A stretch of DNA of 64,000 nucleotides from DATAGZ01 sp036263455 (lineage in GTDB: Bacteria; Pseudomonadota; Alphaproteobacteria; Dongiales; Dongiaceae), in assembly GCA_036263455.1 (NCBI GenBank), contig DATAGZ010000003.1:25929-89928 (forward strand), in the 5' to 3' direction. The position numbers and the translations under genes are program-made. This document shows, piece after piece, positions 34,484 through 42,374 of this stretch. Each line of letters starts with the position of its first letter. Position 1 is the first letter of the stretch. The notes beneath the pieces are model-generated. The model saw only the letters and a list, made by a program, of their open reading frames with translations. It searched no databases and had not been told where the DNA came from.

Positions 34484-35248
34484 ATGGAGCAGGAAAAAAG
34501 AAAGACCGCTTTCGTAACCGGCGCGGCGCGGCGTATCGGACGGGCTATCGCCCGCGAATTAGCCTTTCGGGGATGGGATATCGTCCTTCACTTCCATCGC
34601 TCGCGTGCCGAGGCCGAAGCCCTCGCCATGGAGATCCAGGCAATGGGCAGGAAGACCTGTCTGCTTTCCGCCGACCTTTCGCAAGAGATGCAAGTCACCG
34701 GTCTGATCGCCGCGGCGGTGGGCCAAATGGGGACAATCGGGCTGCTCGTCAATAACGCTTCGGTTTTCTATATGGATCGGGCGAAGGACCATAGCCGGGC
34801 CTCCTGGGATGACCATCTCGAAACCAACCTGCGCGCGCCTCTCGTCCTGGCCCAGCATTTTGCCGCCCAGGCCAAACCTGGCGCGAGCATCATCAATCTG
34901 CTCGACCAGCGTGTCCTGAAACCGACTCCGTACTTCTTCTCCTACAGCATCGCCAAGGCGGCGTTGTGGCATGCGACCCGCATGCTCGCGCTCGCGCTCG
35001 CGCCCGACATAAGAGTGAACGCGATCGGTCCCGGACCGACCTTGCCATCGCCGAAGCAGAGTGCCGAGCAGTTTGCCGAACATTGCCGCGCCATGCCGCT
35101 TGGCCGAGGCGCCACTCCGCAAGAGATCGCGGCAACGGTATGCTTTCTAGTCGATACGCCTTCGATTACCGGACAGATCATTACCCTGGATGGAGGTGAG
35201 CATTTGGGCTGGCAAGTACCCCGAAAAGGCTATATGCCCAGGGAGTGA
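34484..35248 (+). CDS. SDR pteridine reductase-like protein (FolM/PTR1 type)
   Basis: 254 residues from the ATG at 34484 (better ribosome site, AGAAGGCGG, than the ATG at 34463). Thr-Gly-Ala-Ala-Arg-Arg-Ile-Gly (about 13-20) is the TGX3RXG variant that marks pteridine reductases, binding NADPH. Asn-Asn-Ala-Ser and the catalytic Tyr-Ser-Ile-Ala-Lys follow, with Thr-Leu-Asp-Gly-Gly near the end. It should reduce dihydro-pteridines. It shares a base with folB (TGATG at 35246-35250), so folate/pterin metabolism is supported by context. Confidence 0.85.
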   Translation: MEQEKRKTAFVTGAARRIGRAIARELAFRGWDIVLHFHRSRAEAEALAMEIQAMGRKTCLLSADLSQEMQVTGLIAAAVGQMGTIGLLVNNASVFYMDRAKDHSRASWDDHLETNLRAPLVLAQHFAAQAKPGASIINLLDQRVLKPTPYFFSYSIAKAALWHATRMLALALAPDIRVNAIGPGPTLPSPKQSAEQFAEHCRAMPLGRGATPQEIAATVCFLVDTPSITGQIITLDGGEHLGWQVPRKGYMPRE

Positions 35249-35631
35249 TGAGCGATCGCACCTATAAGCTTTTTGTTCGCAACCTCCTGGTGCCGACACG
35301 CATCGGCATTCACCAGCACGAGCGTTTGGCGCCGCAAAAGGTCCGCATCACGGTCGAGCTCACGGCGCGCGAGCCTAGTCGCTGGGACGACGATTATGAT
35401 CGCGTGCTGTGCTATGCCGACCTAGTCACGCGTATTCGCGGCGTGGCCGGTGGGGCTCACACCAATCTGGTCGAAACCTTGGCCGAGCATATCGCGGCCG
35501 ATTGCCTGATTCTCGAAGATGCGGTCTCGGTGCAGGTTCGGGTGGAAAAACTGGAGCAATTCAAGGATGCGGAATCTGTCGGGATAGAGATCATCCGCAA
35601 CAAGGCCGCTTCCCCGGGATCCATGTCATAA
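35248..35631 (+). CDS. folB: dihydroneopterin aldolase
   Basis: 127 residues from ATG 35248. FolB pattern: Tyr-Lys-Leu-Phe-Val-Arg-Asn-Leu-Leu-Val-Pro-Thr-Arg-Ile-Gly-Ile-His (about 5-21), Glu-Leu-Thr-Ala-Arg, Leu-Val-Glu-Thr-Leu-Ala-Glu-His-Ile-Ala, and Val-Arg-Val-Glu-Lys-Leu-Glu with the catalytic Lys. Octameric enzyme of folate synthesis that releases glycolaldehyde from dihydroneopterin. The pair with a FolM-like SDR suggests dihydromonapterin or folate supply. Confidence 0.88.
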   Translation: MSDRTYKLFVRNLLVPTRIGIHQHERLAPQKVRITVELTAREPSRWDDDYDRVLCYADLVTRIRGVAGGAHTNLVETLAEHIAADCLILEDAVSVQVRVEKLEQFKDAESVGIEIIRNKAASPGSMS

Positions 35632-35964
35632 AAACTTAATCATTTCAGTGGCCTCCGCGGGGAATCTCAAGCAAGTTGTTCACAAGGGGCTTTCCCGGTG
35701 TGCTGAGGCACCAGCCTTCCCTGGAAAACGGAAAATCCTGCGAGGGTTCCGAAGATCACTTAAAAAATTTCGTAATAATTTCAATTGCTTGTTTATAATG
35801 CCCAAAAAAAGGGCAATTGGCAGAATCGGTGAGGAATCTTGGCCATAATGCGGTGCCGATGCAGATTATCGACAAACTTATCCACATTTTCCGTGGATAT
35901 CTGACCGCCGGTCCGAATCGGCAAAAATTCGTCTTTCCTCCGCTCTCCCCTGAGGCTACTGCCG
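35632..35964. other. AT-rich intergenic gap with DnaA-box-like sites (candidate origin or DnaA-binding locus)
   Basis: 333 bp between two convergent genes, where only a terminator would be expected. It holds a perfect DnaA box TTATCCACA (35878-35886), TTATCGACA (35866-35874) and TTGTTCACA (35676-35684), each one mismatch off. The stretch 35761-35812 is dominated by A and T. An ATCCAC-N7-GTGGAT dyad overlaps the perfect box (35880-35898), and a 7-bp CAATTGC/GCAATTG inverted repeat lies at 35782-35788/35813-35819. No ORF. Function is inferred only. Confidence 0.4.
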
Positions 35965-37692
35965 TCATAACGCGGCGGGTTGCTTCAGGCGCGTGCTCCG
36001 TTCCGTGATGCGACCATCTTCCAGCGTAAATACCTGGTCGGCGTTGCGGATCGTGGTCAGGCGATGGGCGATGATGATCGTCGTGCGGCCAACCGCCACT
36101 TTTTCGAGCGACCGCTGGATCGCCGCCTCGGTTTCATTATCCACGGCCGAGGTGGCCTCATCGAGGATAAGGATCGGCGCATTCTTGAGAATCGCGCGGG
36201 CCAGAGAAAGTCTCTGGCGCTGCCCTCCCGATAGTTTGACGCCCCGCTCGCCAATCTGGGTGTCGTAGCCCCGTGGCAGATGTGGAATGAATTCTTCCGC
36301 TTCGGCGAGCTGGGCCGCCCGCTGGATTTCCGCCTGGCTGGCGTGAGGTACGCCATAGCAAATATTATCGGCTATCGTCCCATCGAAAAGAAACACGTCT
36401 TGCGAGACATAGGCAATCGCCTTACGCAAACTGGCCACATCAAACGTATCGAGCGGCTGTCCATCGAGCAGGATCCGCCCGCCGCTCGGCTCATAGAAAC
36501 GCAGGAGCAGCTTGGCTAACGTAGACTTTCCCGATCCGGTCGTTCCGATGAAAGCGGCGCTGGTTCCCCCGGGGATATGCAGGGAGACGTCGTGAATAAC
36601 CTGGCCCCGGCCCGGATAAGAGAAGCTCACCGCTTCGAAGGTCAACTCCCCTTTGCACGCCTGTTTCTCGAACGGCATGCCCGGCTTGTGGTCGTGGGGT
36701 GGGACGGCGAGAAGATCGAGGACGCGGCGCGTCGAGGCCATCGCACGCTGATAGAGATCGGCGGTCTCTCCGAGGGTGGTCAGCGGCCAGAGCAATCGTT
36801 GAGTGAGAAAGATCAAAACCGAGTAGGAACCGGCCTCGAGCTCGCCTTTCACGGCAAGCCAGCCGCCGAGCAGCATCGTGCCGATGAAGCCGAGCAGCAC
36901 AGCCATGCGGATAATCGGCACGAAAGCTGATCCCAGCCGGATGGCGCCGGCATTCGCTGCGCAATAGGCGTGGCTTTCTTCCTCGAGCCGGCGCGCCTCT
37001 TCTTTCTCCATGACATAGCTCTTGATCGTGGCGATACCGAGAAGGTTATTGTTGAGGCGCGCGCTCAGATGACCAGCCTTGTCACGAACCGCGGCATAAA
37101 GCGGCGCGGCTCTCTTCTGAAAATAGAACGTGCCTATCAGGATAAGCGGGATAGGGAGGGTCGAGATCAGCGCGACTTCCGGCGCGAGGTAGAAAAAAAC
37201 CGCGCCGATCGCGACGATGCCCGTCGCGATTTGGACGATAGTGTTCGCGCCACCGTCGAGGAACCGCTCCAGCTGATTGATATCGTCATTCATTACAGCC
37301 ACCAGCGCGCCCGTGCTCTTGTTTTCGAAGAAGCCAACACCGAGGCGCTGGACATGGCGGTATGCATCCATTCGCAAATCGTGCTGAATCGTCTGGGCGA
37401 GATTGCGCCAGACGATTTTATAGAGATATTCAAAAAGGGATTCGAACACCCAGATGAAGAAGGTCAAGGCGGTCAAAATCGCGATCTGCACGAAAGGATC
37501 GGTGAAGCCCCACTGGCCGAGTACCGAACGATCCCGGCGCACGACGATATCCACCGCCCCGCCGATCAGAATCTCGGGGGCAATATCGAACAGTTTATTG
37601 AGGGCGGAATATAGTGTGCCCAGCGCCATCCGCGACCGGTATCGCGCGCTATAGGCGATCAGGCGGCGCAAGGGTTGATCGGCACTGAGCAT
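35965..37692 (-). CDS. ABC transporter half-molecule (permease + ATPase fused)
   Basis: 575 residues from the ATG at 37692, which has an AAGGAG ribosome site 8 bp upstream; the ATG at 37707 that opens the frame overlaps that site and is not used. Six membrane helices (about 20-320) with coupling segment Gly-Ala-Leu-Val-Ala-Val-Met-Asn-Asp-Asp, then an ATPase domain: Walker A Gly-Thr-Thr-Gly-Ser-Gly-Lys-Ser-Thr, signature Leu-Ser-Gly-Gly-Gln, Walker B Ile-Leu-Ile-Leu-Asp-Glu-Ala. It works as a dimer exporter (MsbA/Atm1-like architecture); substrate not predictable. Divergent from cysH. Confidence 0.85.
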   Translation of the reverse strand: MLSADQPLRRLIAYSARYRSRMALGTLYSALNKLFDIAPEILIGGAVDIVVRRDRSVLGQWGFTDPFVQIAILTALTFFIWVFESLFEYLYKIVWRNLAQTIQHDLRMDAYRHVQRLGVGFFENKSTGALVAVMNDDINQLERFLDGGANTIVQIATGIVAIGAVFFYLAPEVALISTLPIPLILIGTFYFQKRAAPLYAAVRDKAGHLSARLNNNLLGIATIKSYVMEKEEARRLEEESHAYCAANAGAIRLGSAFVPIIRMAVLLGFIGTMLLGGWLAVKGELEAGSYSVLIFLTQRLLWPLTTLGETADLYQRAMASTRRVLDLLAVPPHDHKPGMPFEKQACKGELTFEAVSFSYPGRGQVIHDVSLHIPGGTSAAFIGTTGSGKSTLAKLLLRFYEPSGGRILLDGQPLDTFDVASLRKAIAYVSQDVFLFDGTIADNICYGVPHASQAEIQRAAQLAEAEEFIPHLPRGYDTQIGERGVKLSGGQRQRLSLARAILKNAPILILDEATSAVDNETEAAIQRSLEKVAVGRTTIIIAHRLTTIRNADQVFTLEDGRITERSTRLKQPAAL

Positions 37693-37734
37693 ATTATTCT
37701 CCTTCATTTCCCGTCCGAGCTAGACGGCACCTGC

Positions 37735-37763
37735 TTGACTATATGTGGTGGTTATTTTACACT
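37735..37763 (+). promoter_or_regulatory. sigma70-type promoter upstream of cysH
   Basis: TTGACT (37735-37740) and TACACT (37758-37763) with an exact 17-bp spacer. Transcription would start near 37770. An imperfect dyad AACACTT-ATAAA-AGGTGTT (37776-37794) lies just after it, where a repressor or a 5'-leader hairpin could act. Confidence 0.55.
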
Positions 37764-37809
37764 TAGACCTGTTAATAACACTTATAAAAGGTGTTTTCAG
37801 AAACATTCG

Positions 37810-38541
37810 ATGGACACTGCCTTGCCGCCTTCGGACTCTCTCTCGCCAGCTCATGAACGGGCGCGGCTGCTGAATGAACGGCACGGTCATCGCGACGCCG
37901 CGGACATTCTTCGCCTGGCTCGTGAGGAATTCGGGGGCGAACTTGCCATCGTGTCGTCCTTCGGCAGCGAGTCGGCCATCATTCTACACCTCGCCGCCCA
38001 GATCGACCGAACCATTCCTATCCTTTTCCTCGATACGCTAAAGCATTTCGACGAAACGCTGACATATCGTGACATTCTTCTAGATCGTTTTCAATTCAGC
38101 GATGCGCGCGCGATTACGCCTGCCATCGCCGATCTCGCGCGTCATGATCGAGACGGCACGCTCTGGCAAAATGACCACGATTTATGCTGCCACATCCGCA
38201 AGGTTCTGCCGCTTGAGCGCGCTTTGGATGGCTTCTCTGCCTGGGTGACCGGGCGCAAGCGGCATCAAAGCGCCACCCGCGGTGGATTACAGAAGTTCGA
38301 GCCAGCGGGAGAGAAGATCAAAATCAACCCGCTCGCGGATTGGAGCGCCGCGCAGATCGACGAAGCTTTCCTGCAGTTCAAGCTGCCGCGCCACCCCCTC
38401 TGGGACGAGGGGTTTCTCTCCATCGGCTGCTCACCGGAGGCATGCACCCGTCGCGTCGCTGTAGGCGAGAATACCCGCGCCGGCCGTTGGTCGGGCACCG
38501 AGAAAGTCGAATGCGGCATTCACCGCGACTACACGATTTGA
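37810..38541 (+). CDS. cysH: assimilatory adenylyl-sulfate (APS) reductase, CysH family
   Basis: 243 residues from the ATG at 37810; the frame opens at 37675 but that part lies across the promoter. Phosphosulfate-binding Val-Ser-Ser-Phe-Gly-Ser-Glu-Ser (about 46-53), Asp-Thr-Leu-Lys-His-Phe, the paired Cys126-Cys127, a second pair Cys207/Cys212, and the C-terminal Glu-Cys-Gly-Ile-His (Cys235, catalytic). The four extra Cys mark the [4Fe-4S] APS-type rather than the PAPS-type enzyme. The second pair is spaced CX4C instead of the usual CX2C. It reduces APS to sulfite in cysteine synthesis. Confidence 0.9.
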   Translation: MDTALPPSDSLSPAHERARLLNERHGHRDAADILRLAREEFGGELAIVSSFGSESAIILHLAAQIDRTIPILFLDTLKHFDETLTYRDILLDRFQFSDARAITPAIADLARHDRDGTLWQNDHDLCCHIRKVLPLERALDGFSAWVTGRKRHQSATRGGLQKFEPAGEKIKINPLADWSAAQIDEAFLQFKLPRHPLWDEGFLSIGCSPEACTRRVAVGENTRAGRWSGTEKVECGIHRDYTI

Positions 38542-38568
38542 CCCGAGCCTGGTATCCGCTGACACAAT

Positions 38569-38590
38569 AGACACTCTGGAGACACTCTGG
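38569..38590. repeat. perfect 11-bp tandem repeat
   Basis: AGACACTCTGG occurs twice back to back between cysH and recR. Too short and isolated to suggest a function. Confidence 0.6.
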
Positions 38591-38625
38591 TTGCCGCCCC
38601 TCGGCACAAGATCGCTCAAGGATAT

Positions 38626-39219
38626 CTAGAAGTTCTGGCGTGCCTTGAGCGCCTGGATAAGCGTCCCGTCATCGAGATAGCCTAACTCGCCTCCCACTGG
38701 CAGCCCGTGTGCCAGCCTGGTCACCGTTACCTTTTTTTCCGCCAGACGGTCGGCCAAATAATGCGACGTCGTCTGCCCATCGAGGGTCGCACCCAGGGCG
38801 AGAATGACCTCGGCGATTCCGCCCCCCTCGATCCGGTCGAGCAGGGGCTGCACCCGGAGATCTTCCGGTCCGACCCCATCCAGCGCCGAGAGGAGCCCGC
38901 CCAGGACGTGATATCTGCCCCGGTAAGAAGCCGTGCGCTCGAGCGCCCAAAGGTCGGCGACATCCGCAATGACGCAGAGCTGGCTTGAGTCCCGGCGTGC
39001 ATCGGCACAAAGGGTGCAAGGATCGGTCTGGTCGAAATTGCCGCAATGGGAACAGGTGCGAATCTGGCTGCGCAGGTCGGCGAGCGCCTCGATCAATGGA
39101 TCGAGGTGGGAGGTGCGTTTCTTCAGCAGGTGCAGGACCGCGCGCTTGGCCGAGCGCGGGCCGAGGCCGGGCACGCGGCTGAGCAGATAGGTCACATGAT
39201 CGACAATGTTTTCCGCCAT
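38626..39219 (-). CDS. recR: recombination protein RecR
   Basis: 197 residues. N-terminal HhH (Arg-Val-Pro-Gly-Leu-Gly-Pro-Arg-Ser-Ala), a zinc finger Cys-Ser-His-Cys-Gly-Asn-Phe-Asp-Gln-Thr-Asp-Pro-Cys-Thr-Leu-Cys, and a Toprim domain with Ile-Ala-Asp-Val-Ala-Asp-Leu. It forms the RecFOR clamp for RecA loading at gaps. Third gene of the dnaX-YbaB-recR cluster, with an 8-bp gap to the YbaB gene. Confidence 0.95.
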   Translation of the reverse strand: MAENIVDHVTYLLSRVPGLGPRSAKRAVLHLLKKRTSHLDPLIEALADLRSQIRTCSHCGNFDQTDPCTLCADARRDSSQLCVIADVADLWALERTASYRGRYHVLGGLLSALDGVGPEDLRVQPLLDRIEGGGIAEVILALGATLDGQTTSHYLADRLAEKKVTVTRLAHGLPVGGELGYLDDGTLIQALKARQNF

Positions 39220-39227
39220 ATCGCCTT

Positions 39228-39551
39228 CTAGAAGGGCAATTTCATGCCGGGCGGAAGCGACAGGCCGCCAGTCAGCTTGGCCATTTCCTCCTGCATGGCG
39301 CGGTCGGCCTTGCCCTTGGCATCCTTGCAGGCGGCGGTGATCAGATCCTCGAGAATGCCCACCTCTTGAGGATCGAGCAGGGGCGGATCGATGCGGACGC
39401 GCCGCACTTCGCCCTTGCCGTTGACCGTAACCCGCACGGTACCGCCGCCGGCCTCGCCGGTGATCTCTCGCGCCTCGAGCATGGTTTGCATTTCGGCCAT
39501 CTTGGCCTGCATCTCACCCATTTGGCGCAGCATGTTGCCGATATTTTTCAT
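39228..39551 (-). CDS. YbaB/EbfC family nucleoid-associated protein
   Basis: 107 residues, the usual length. Met-Gly-Glu-Met-Gln-Ala-Lys-Met-Ala-Glu-Met-Gln (helical dimer arm) and Gly-Glu-Ala-Gly-Gly-Gly-Thr-Val-Arg-Val-Thr-Val-Asn-Gly-Lys-Gly-Glu. Binds DNA non-specifically as a dimer. The ATG overlaps the dnaX stop by 4 bp (39548-39551), the conserved order dnaX-ybaB-recR. Confidence 0.92.
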   Translation of the reverse strand: MKNIGNMLRQMGEMQAKMAEMQTMLEAREITGEAGGGTVRVTVNGKGEVRRVRIDPPLLDPQEVGILEDLITAACKDAKGKADRAMQEEMAKLTGGLSLPPGMKLPF

Positions 39552-41224
39552 TCGCTTTCTTCCCTGGCCTGGTCATTGGAAAAGGGTACCATATCCTCGA
39601 TCGTCTCGATCTCCGCCTCCGGCCATAGTTTGAGCGCCGCCTTGACCAGGGGCTGCTCGATCGCGCGGGCGCGCCGGGCTTGATCCTCCTCGCGCTTTTG
39701 CTCGCGCATGCTCGCCTGCCCAGTGGCGGAGGAAAGGGAGACGAACCACCCCCGCCCAGTCCATTCCTTGAGAAAGGCACTAAGCTTAGTGGCGAAATTC
39801 GCAGGCGTACGCTCGCTCGGCCGAAATTCGATTCTGCCCGGCTCGAAATGCACGAGGTGAATATCGGTGAGCTGCGCCCGCAGCATCGCTTCGCGCTTCT
39901 CCTCTACGAGCCGCACCAAGTCCGCAAAATTCTGGACTAGCGGCAAGGCCGCCTCCTCGGCCACGGCCAGCGACAGCGATGCCCGTCCCGCAGGCGTCGG
40001 GCGCGGCGGTGGTGCGGCGGCCTCCCGCGAGGGACGCGGCGCGGCTGTGGGCGGTGGCCCGCCCAGCTGGTCGAGCAGCTCGCCCGGCGGCGGGAGAGGA
40101 GAAAGATGCATGAGCCGGATCAACGCCATTTCCAGCGCCGCCTGGGCATCGGGCGCAGCCTCGGCTTCGGCGAGTCCCTTGAGGAGCGCCTGCCAGGCGC
40201 GCCCCAGCACGGGCAGGCTCAACCGCTGCGCCATGGCGCCGCCCTGCACCCGTTCGGCTTCGGATATCGCGGGGTCGGCGAGCAGATCCGGCGTCAAGGT
40301 AATGCGCGTCAACCAATGAATGAGATCGAGCAGATCCTGCAGCAGGACGATCGGATCGGCACCTGCTTCATGCAGCCGGTCGAGCAGTGCCAAGCAGGGC
40401 GAGACCTCGCCTGCGAATATGTGCTCGGCGAGCGTAAAAAGCTGCGTGCGATCGGCGAGACCCAGCATGTCGCGAACGAGGGCCGCGCCGATCTGCTTCT
40501 GCTCGGCCGAGGCAATCGCCTGGTCGAGCAGCGATAGGCCGTCGCGTACCGACCCGTCTGCGGCCCGCGCGATCAGGGCCGCCGCCTCCGCATCAATGAT
40601 CGTTCCTTCCTCTGCAGCAATCTTGGTAAAATGCGCGGCGAGCTGAACTTGCTCGACCCGGCGCAAATCGAACCGCTGGCAGCGGGAGAGCACGGTCACC
40701 GGCACTTTGCGAATTTCGGTGGTGGCGAAAATAAACTTCACGTGCGGAGGTGGCTCTTCGAGGGTCTTCAGGAGCGCGTTGAAGGCATTGACGGACAGCA
40801 TATGCACTTCATCTATGATATAGATCTTATAGCGCGCGGCGACCGGGCGATAGCGTACGCCTTCGATCAATTCGCGGATGTCATTGACCCCGGTGCGGCT
40901 GGCCGCATCCATTTCGATGACATCGACATCCGAATCCGCGCCTATGGCCCGGCAATGCAAGCATATGCCGCAGGGTGCCATGGTAGGGCCCTGCTCGCAA
41001 TTCAGGGCGCGGGCGAGGATGCGCGCGGTGGTCGTCTTGCCGATCCCCCGGACACCTGTCAGCATATAGGCATGGGCGAGCCTGCCGGTGGCGAGCGCGT
41101 TGGTAAGAGTCCGCACCATCGCTTCCTGGCCGATCAGGGCCGAAAAATCGACGGGCCGGTATTTGCGAGCCAAGACCCGGTAGGGTCCATCCGGTGACAT
41201 GGCGGGGAGATGTGTGTCGGTCAC
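39548..41224 (-). CDS. dnaX: DNA polymerase III subunits gamma/tau
   Basis: 558 residues. Tyr-Arg-Pro-Val-Asp-Phe-Ser-Ala-Leu-Ile-Gly-Gln, Walker A Gly-Val-Arg-Gly-Ile-Gly-Lys-Thr-Thr, zinc Cys set (Cys-Glu-Gln, Cys-Gly-Ile-Cys-Leu-His-Cys), Walker B Ile-Ile-Asp-Glu-Val-His-Met and sensor Thr-Thr-Glu. C-terminal part (after about 370) has a Pro-rich linker then the tau-specific domain. I see no slippery heptamer and claim none. Start is a GTG at 41224, 27 bp after SRP RNA; ATG at 41200 is an alternative with no better ribosome site. Confidence 0.93.
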   Translation of the reverse strand: MTDTHLPAMSPDGPYRVLARKYRPVDFSALIGQEAMVRTLTNALATGRLAHAYMLTGVRGIGKTTTARILARALNCEQGPTMAPCGICLHCRAIGADSDVDVIEMDAASRTGVNDIRELIEGVRYRPVAARYKIYIIDEVHMLSVNAFNALLKTLEEPPPHVKFIFATTEIRKVPVTVLSRCQRFDLRRVEQVQLAAHFTKIAAEEGTIIDAEAAALIARAADGSVRDGLSLLDQAIASAEQKQIGAALVRDMLGLADRTQLFTLAEHIFAGEVSPCLALLDRLHEAGADPIVLLQDLLDLIHWLTRITLTPDLLADPAISEAERVQGGAMAQRLSLPVLGRAWQALLKGLAEAEAAPDAQAALEMALIRLMHLSPLPPPGELLDQLGGPPPTAAPRPSREAAAPPPRPTPAGRASLSLAVAEEAALPLVQNFADLVRLVEEKREAMLRAQLTDIHLVHFEPGRIEFRPSERTPANFATKLSAFLKEWTGRGWFVSLSSATGQASMREQKREEDQARRARAIEQPLVKAALKLWPEAEIETIEDMVPFSNDQAREESE

Positions 41225-41250
41225 AACCTATGCCGTGAATGTTGTGGGAT

Positions 41251-41344
41251 GGAAGACCGGCAGCGACCCGGTGCGGGCTTGATACGGTTGCTTCCTTCCG
41301 GACCTGGCCGGGTTGACAAGACGCATCGTCCACGCCGATCTTCC
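41251..41344 (-). ncRNA. ffs: signal recognition particle RNA (4.5S type)
   Basis: Minus strand, 94 nt. The conserved domain IV tip is present: CAGGTCCGGAAGGAAGCA. The two ends pair perfectly or with G-U (GGAAGATCGGC with GCCGGTCTTCC), giving the 4.5S hairpin. It binds Ffh and brings ribosomes to the FtsY receptor. Placement just upstream of dnaX is conserved in proteobacteria. Confidence 0.93.
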
Positions 41345-41350
41345 ATGACT

Positions 41351-41379
41351 ATAATGCCGGGGCGGAGCTCGGTTGGCAA
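41351..41379 (-). promoter_or_regulatory. promoter of the SRP RNA gene
   Basis: Minus-strand TTGCCA (41374-41379) and CATTAT (41351-41356) separated by 17 bp, with the first RNA base (G at 41344) about 6 bp downstream of the -10. Confidence 0.6.
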
Positions 41380-41433
41380 GGTGATTGAAATCGCCCGTCA
41401 AGCTGGTATAAGCCCCCACGCTGAGAGGAACCC

Positions 41434-41568
41434 ATGGATAAAGCACCTCACTTAAATGAATTGCTGGCCGAACGCAGGGCGATGTGGCACGGCGTGACCC
41501 GCCTGCTGCTCTGGGGCACCGTCGGCGCGGCGCTCCTTCTGATCGTCCTCGCGGTGTTTTGGGCCTAG
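41434..41568 (+). CDS. aa3-type cytochrome c oxidase subunit IV-like protein (44 aa)
   Basis: 44 residues from ATG 41434, ribosome site GAGAGGA at 41423-41429. A short hydrophilic, charged N-terminus (Glu-Leu-Leu-Ala-Glu-Arg-Arg-Ala-Met-Trp-His-Gly) is followed by one membrane helix ending Val-Leu-Ala-Val-Phe-Trp-Ala. Length and layout fit the small bacterial aa3-oxidase subunit IV of alphaproteobacteria (PF07835). It is a single-TM accessory subunit of the terminal oxidase; the oxidase core genes are elsewhere. Its stop lies 2 bp from the convergent ndk stop. Confidence 0.75.
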   Translation: MDKAPHLNELLAERRAMWHGVTRLLLWGTVGAALLLIVLAVFWA

Positions 41569-41569
41569 C

Positions 41570-41992
41570 CTAGCCGACGATCTCGGTCTCGGCGAAGAAA
41601 AACGCTATTTCGCGGCGGGCGGTTTCAGGGGAATCCGAGCCGTGGACGGAATTGGCCTCGATCGATTCCGCGAAATCCTTGCGGATCGTCCCCGGCGCGG
41701 CATTGGCTGGATTGGTCGAACCCATGATGTCGCGGTTCTTGGCGATGGCATTCTCTCCTTCGAGAACCTGCACGACAACCGGCCCGCTGGTCATGAAACT
41801 GCACAGATCCTCATAGAAGGGCCGGCCCTTGTGCACATCGTAAAATCGTTCGGCCTGAGCGCGGGTGAGGGATAACCGCTTCTGCGCCACGACGCGCAGG
41901 CCGCCATCCTCGAGACGTGCGATCACTTTTCCGGTAAGGTTGCGACGCGTCGCATCCGGTTTGATGATCGACAAGGTACGCTCTAGAGCCAT
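41570..41992 (-). CDS. ndk: nucleoside-diphosphate kinase
   Basis: 140 residues. Ile-Lys-Pro-Asp-Ala (about 10-14) and the active-site Asn-Ser-Val-His-Gly-Ser-Asp (phospho-His). Balances (d)NTP pools by phosphoryl transfer from ATP. Divergent from the PPDK regulator, with 382 bp of AT-richer sequence between. Confidence 0.96.
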   Translation of the reverse strand: MALERTLSIIKPDATRRNLTGKVIARLEDGGLRVVAQKRLSLTRAQAERFYDVHKGRPFYEDLCSFMTSGPVVVQVLEGENAIAKNRDIMGSTNPANAAPGTIRKDFAESIEANSVHGSDSPETARREIAFFFAETEIVG

Positions 41993-42374
41993 TTCTCCAC
42001 CCCTTCTTGAAGTCGCCGCTTATAGTCATTTCCGTTGCCCCTGGCAATAGCGCCACGCTTGCTCTACAGGATTTGCTTTTTCCCGAATCGAGGGCATGCC
42101 CCAAAGAAAGAAAAACAAAATAAGGGAGAGTTGACAGTAGAGGGCATGGGAAAAGGGAATTACCGGAATACCGGACTTGTGCTGTCTCAGCCTGTGGAAG
42201 ATTCTATCGAATACTGGTGCAATTCCAGGCAGATAGGATATCGCAACGATTTATCCCCAGCATAGGCGTTTTTCCAAAGATTCCATCCATGGCAGATAAA
42301 AAAACCCGAGCGATGGGGATGGATTCGGGATAGAATCCCCCACAGGTTTTCCCCAAACTCATACCGGGTTTTCC
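41993..42374. other. intergenic gap with degenerate DnaA-box-like sites upstream of the DUF299 gene (alternative origin candidate)
   Basis: 382 bp between divergent ndk and the PPDK-regulator gene; longest gap of the window. TTATCCCCA (42251-42259) is one mismatch from a DnaA box and TTTTCCCCA (42347-42355) and the reverse-strand TCTTCCACA (42193-42201) are two off. A 6-bp dyad GGATTC/GAATCC (42321-42338) and a tandem TACCGGA pair (42161-42175 region) are present. A purine-rich, A-rich segment lies at 42101-42128. Promoters for both genes must also be here. Confidence 0.35.

Noticed and set aside
39548..41224. Programmed frameshift in dnaX giving a short gamma subunit
   Set aside because: No A6G-type slippery heptamer with a following hairpin was found in the coding sequence.
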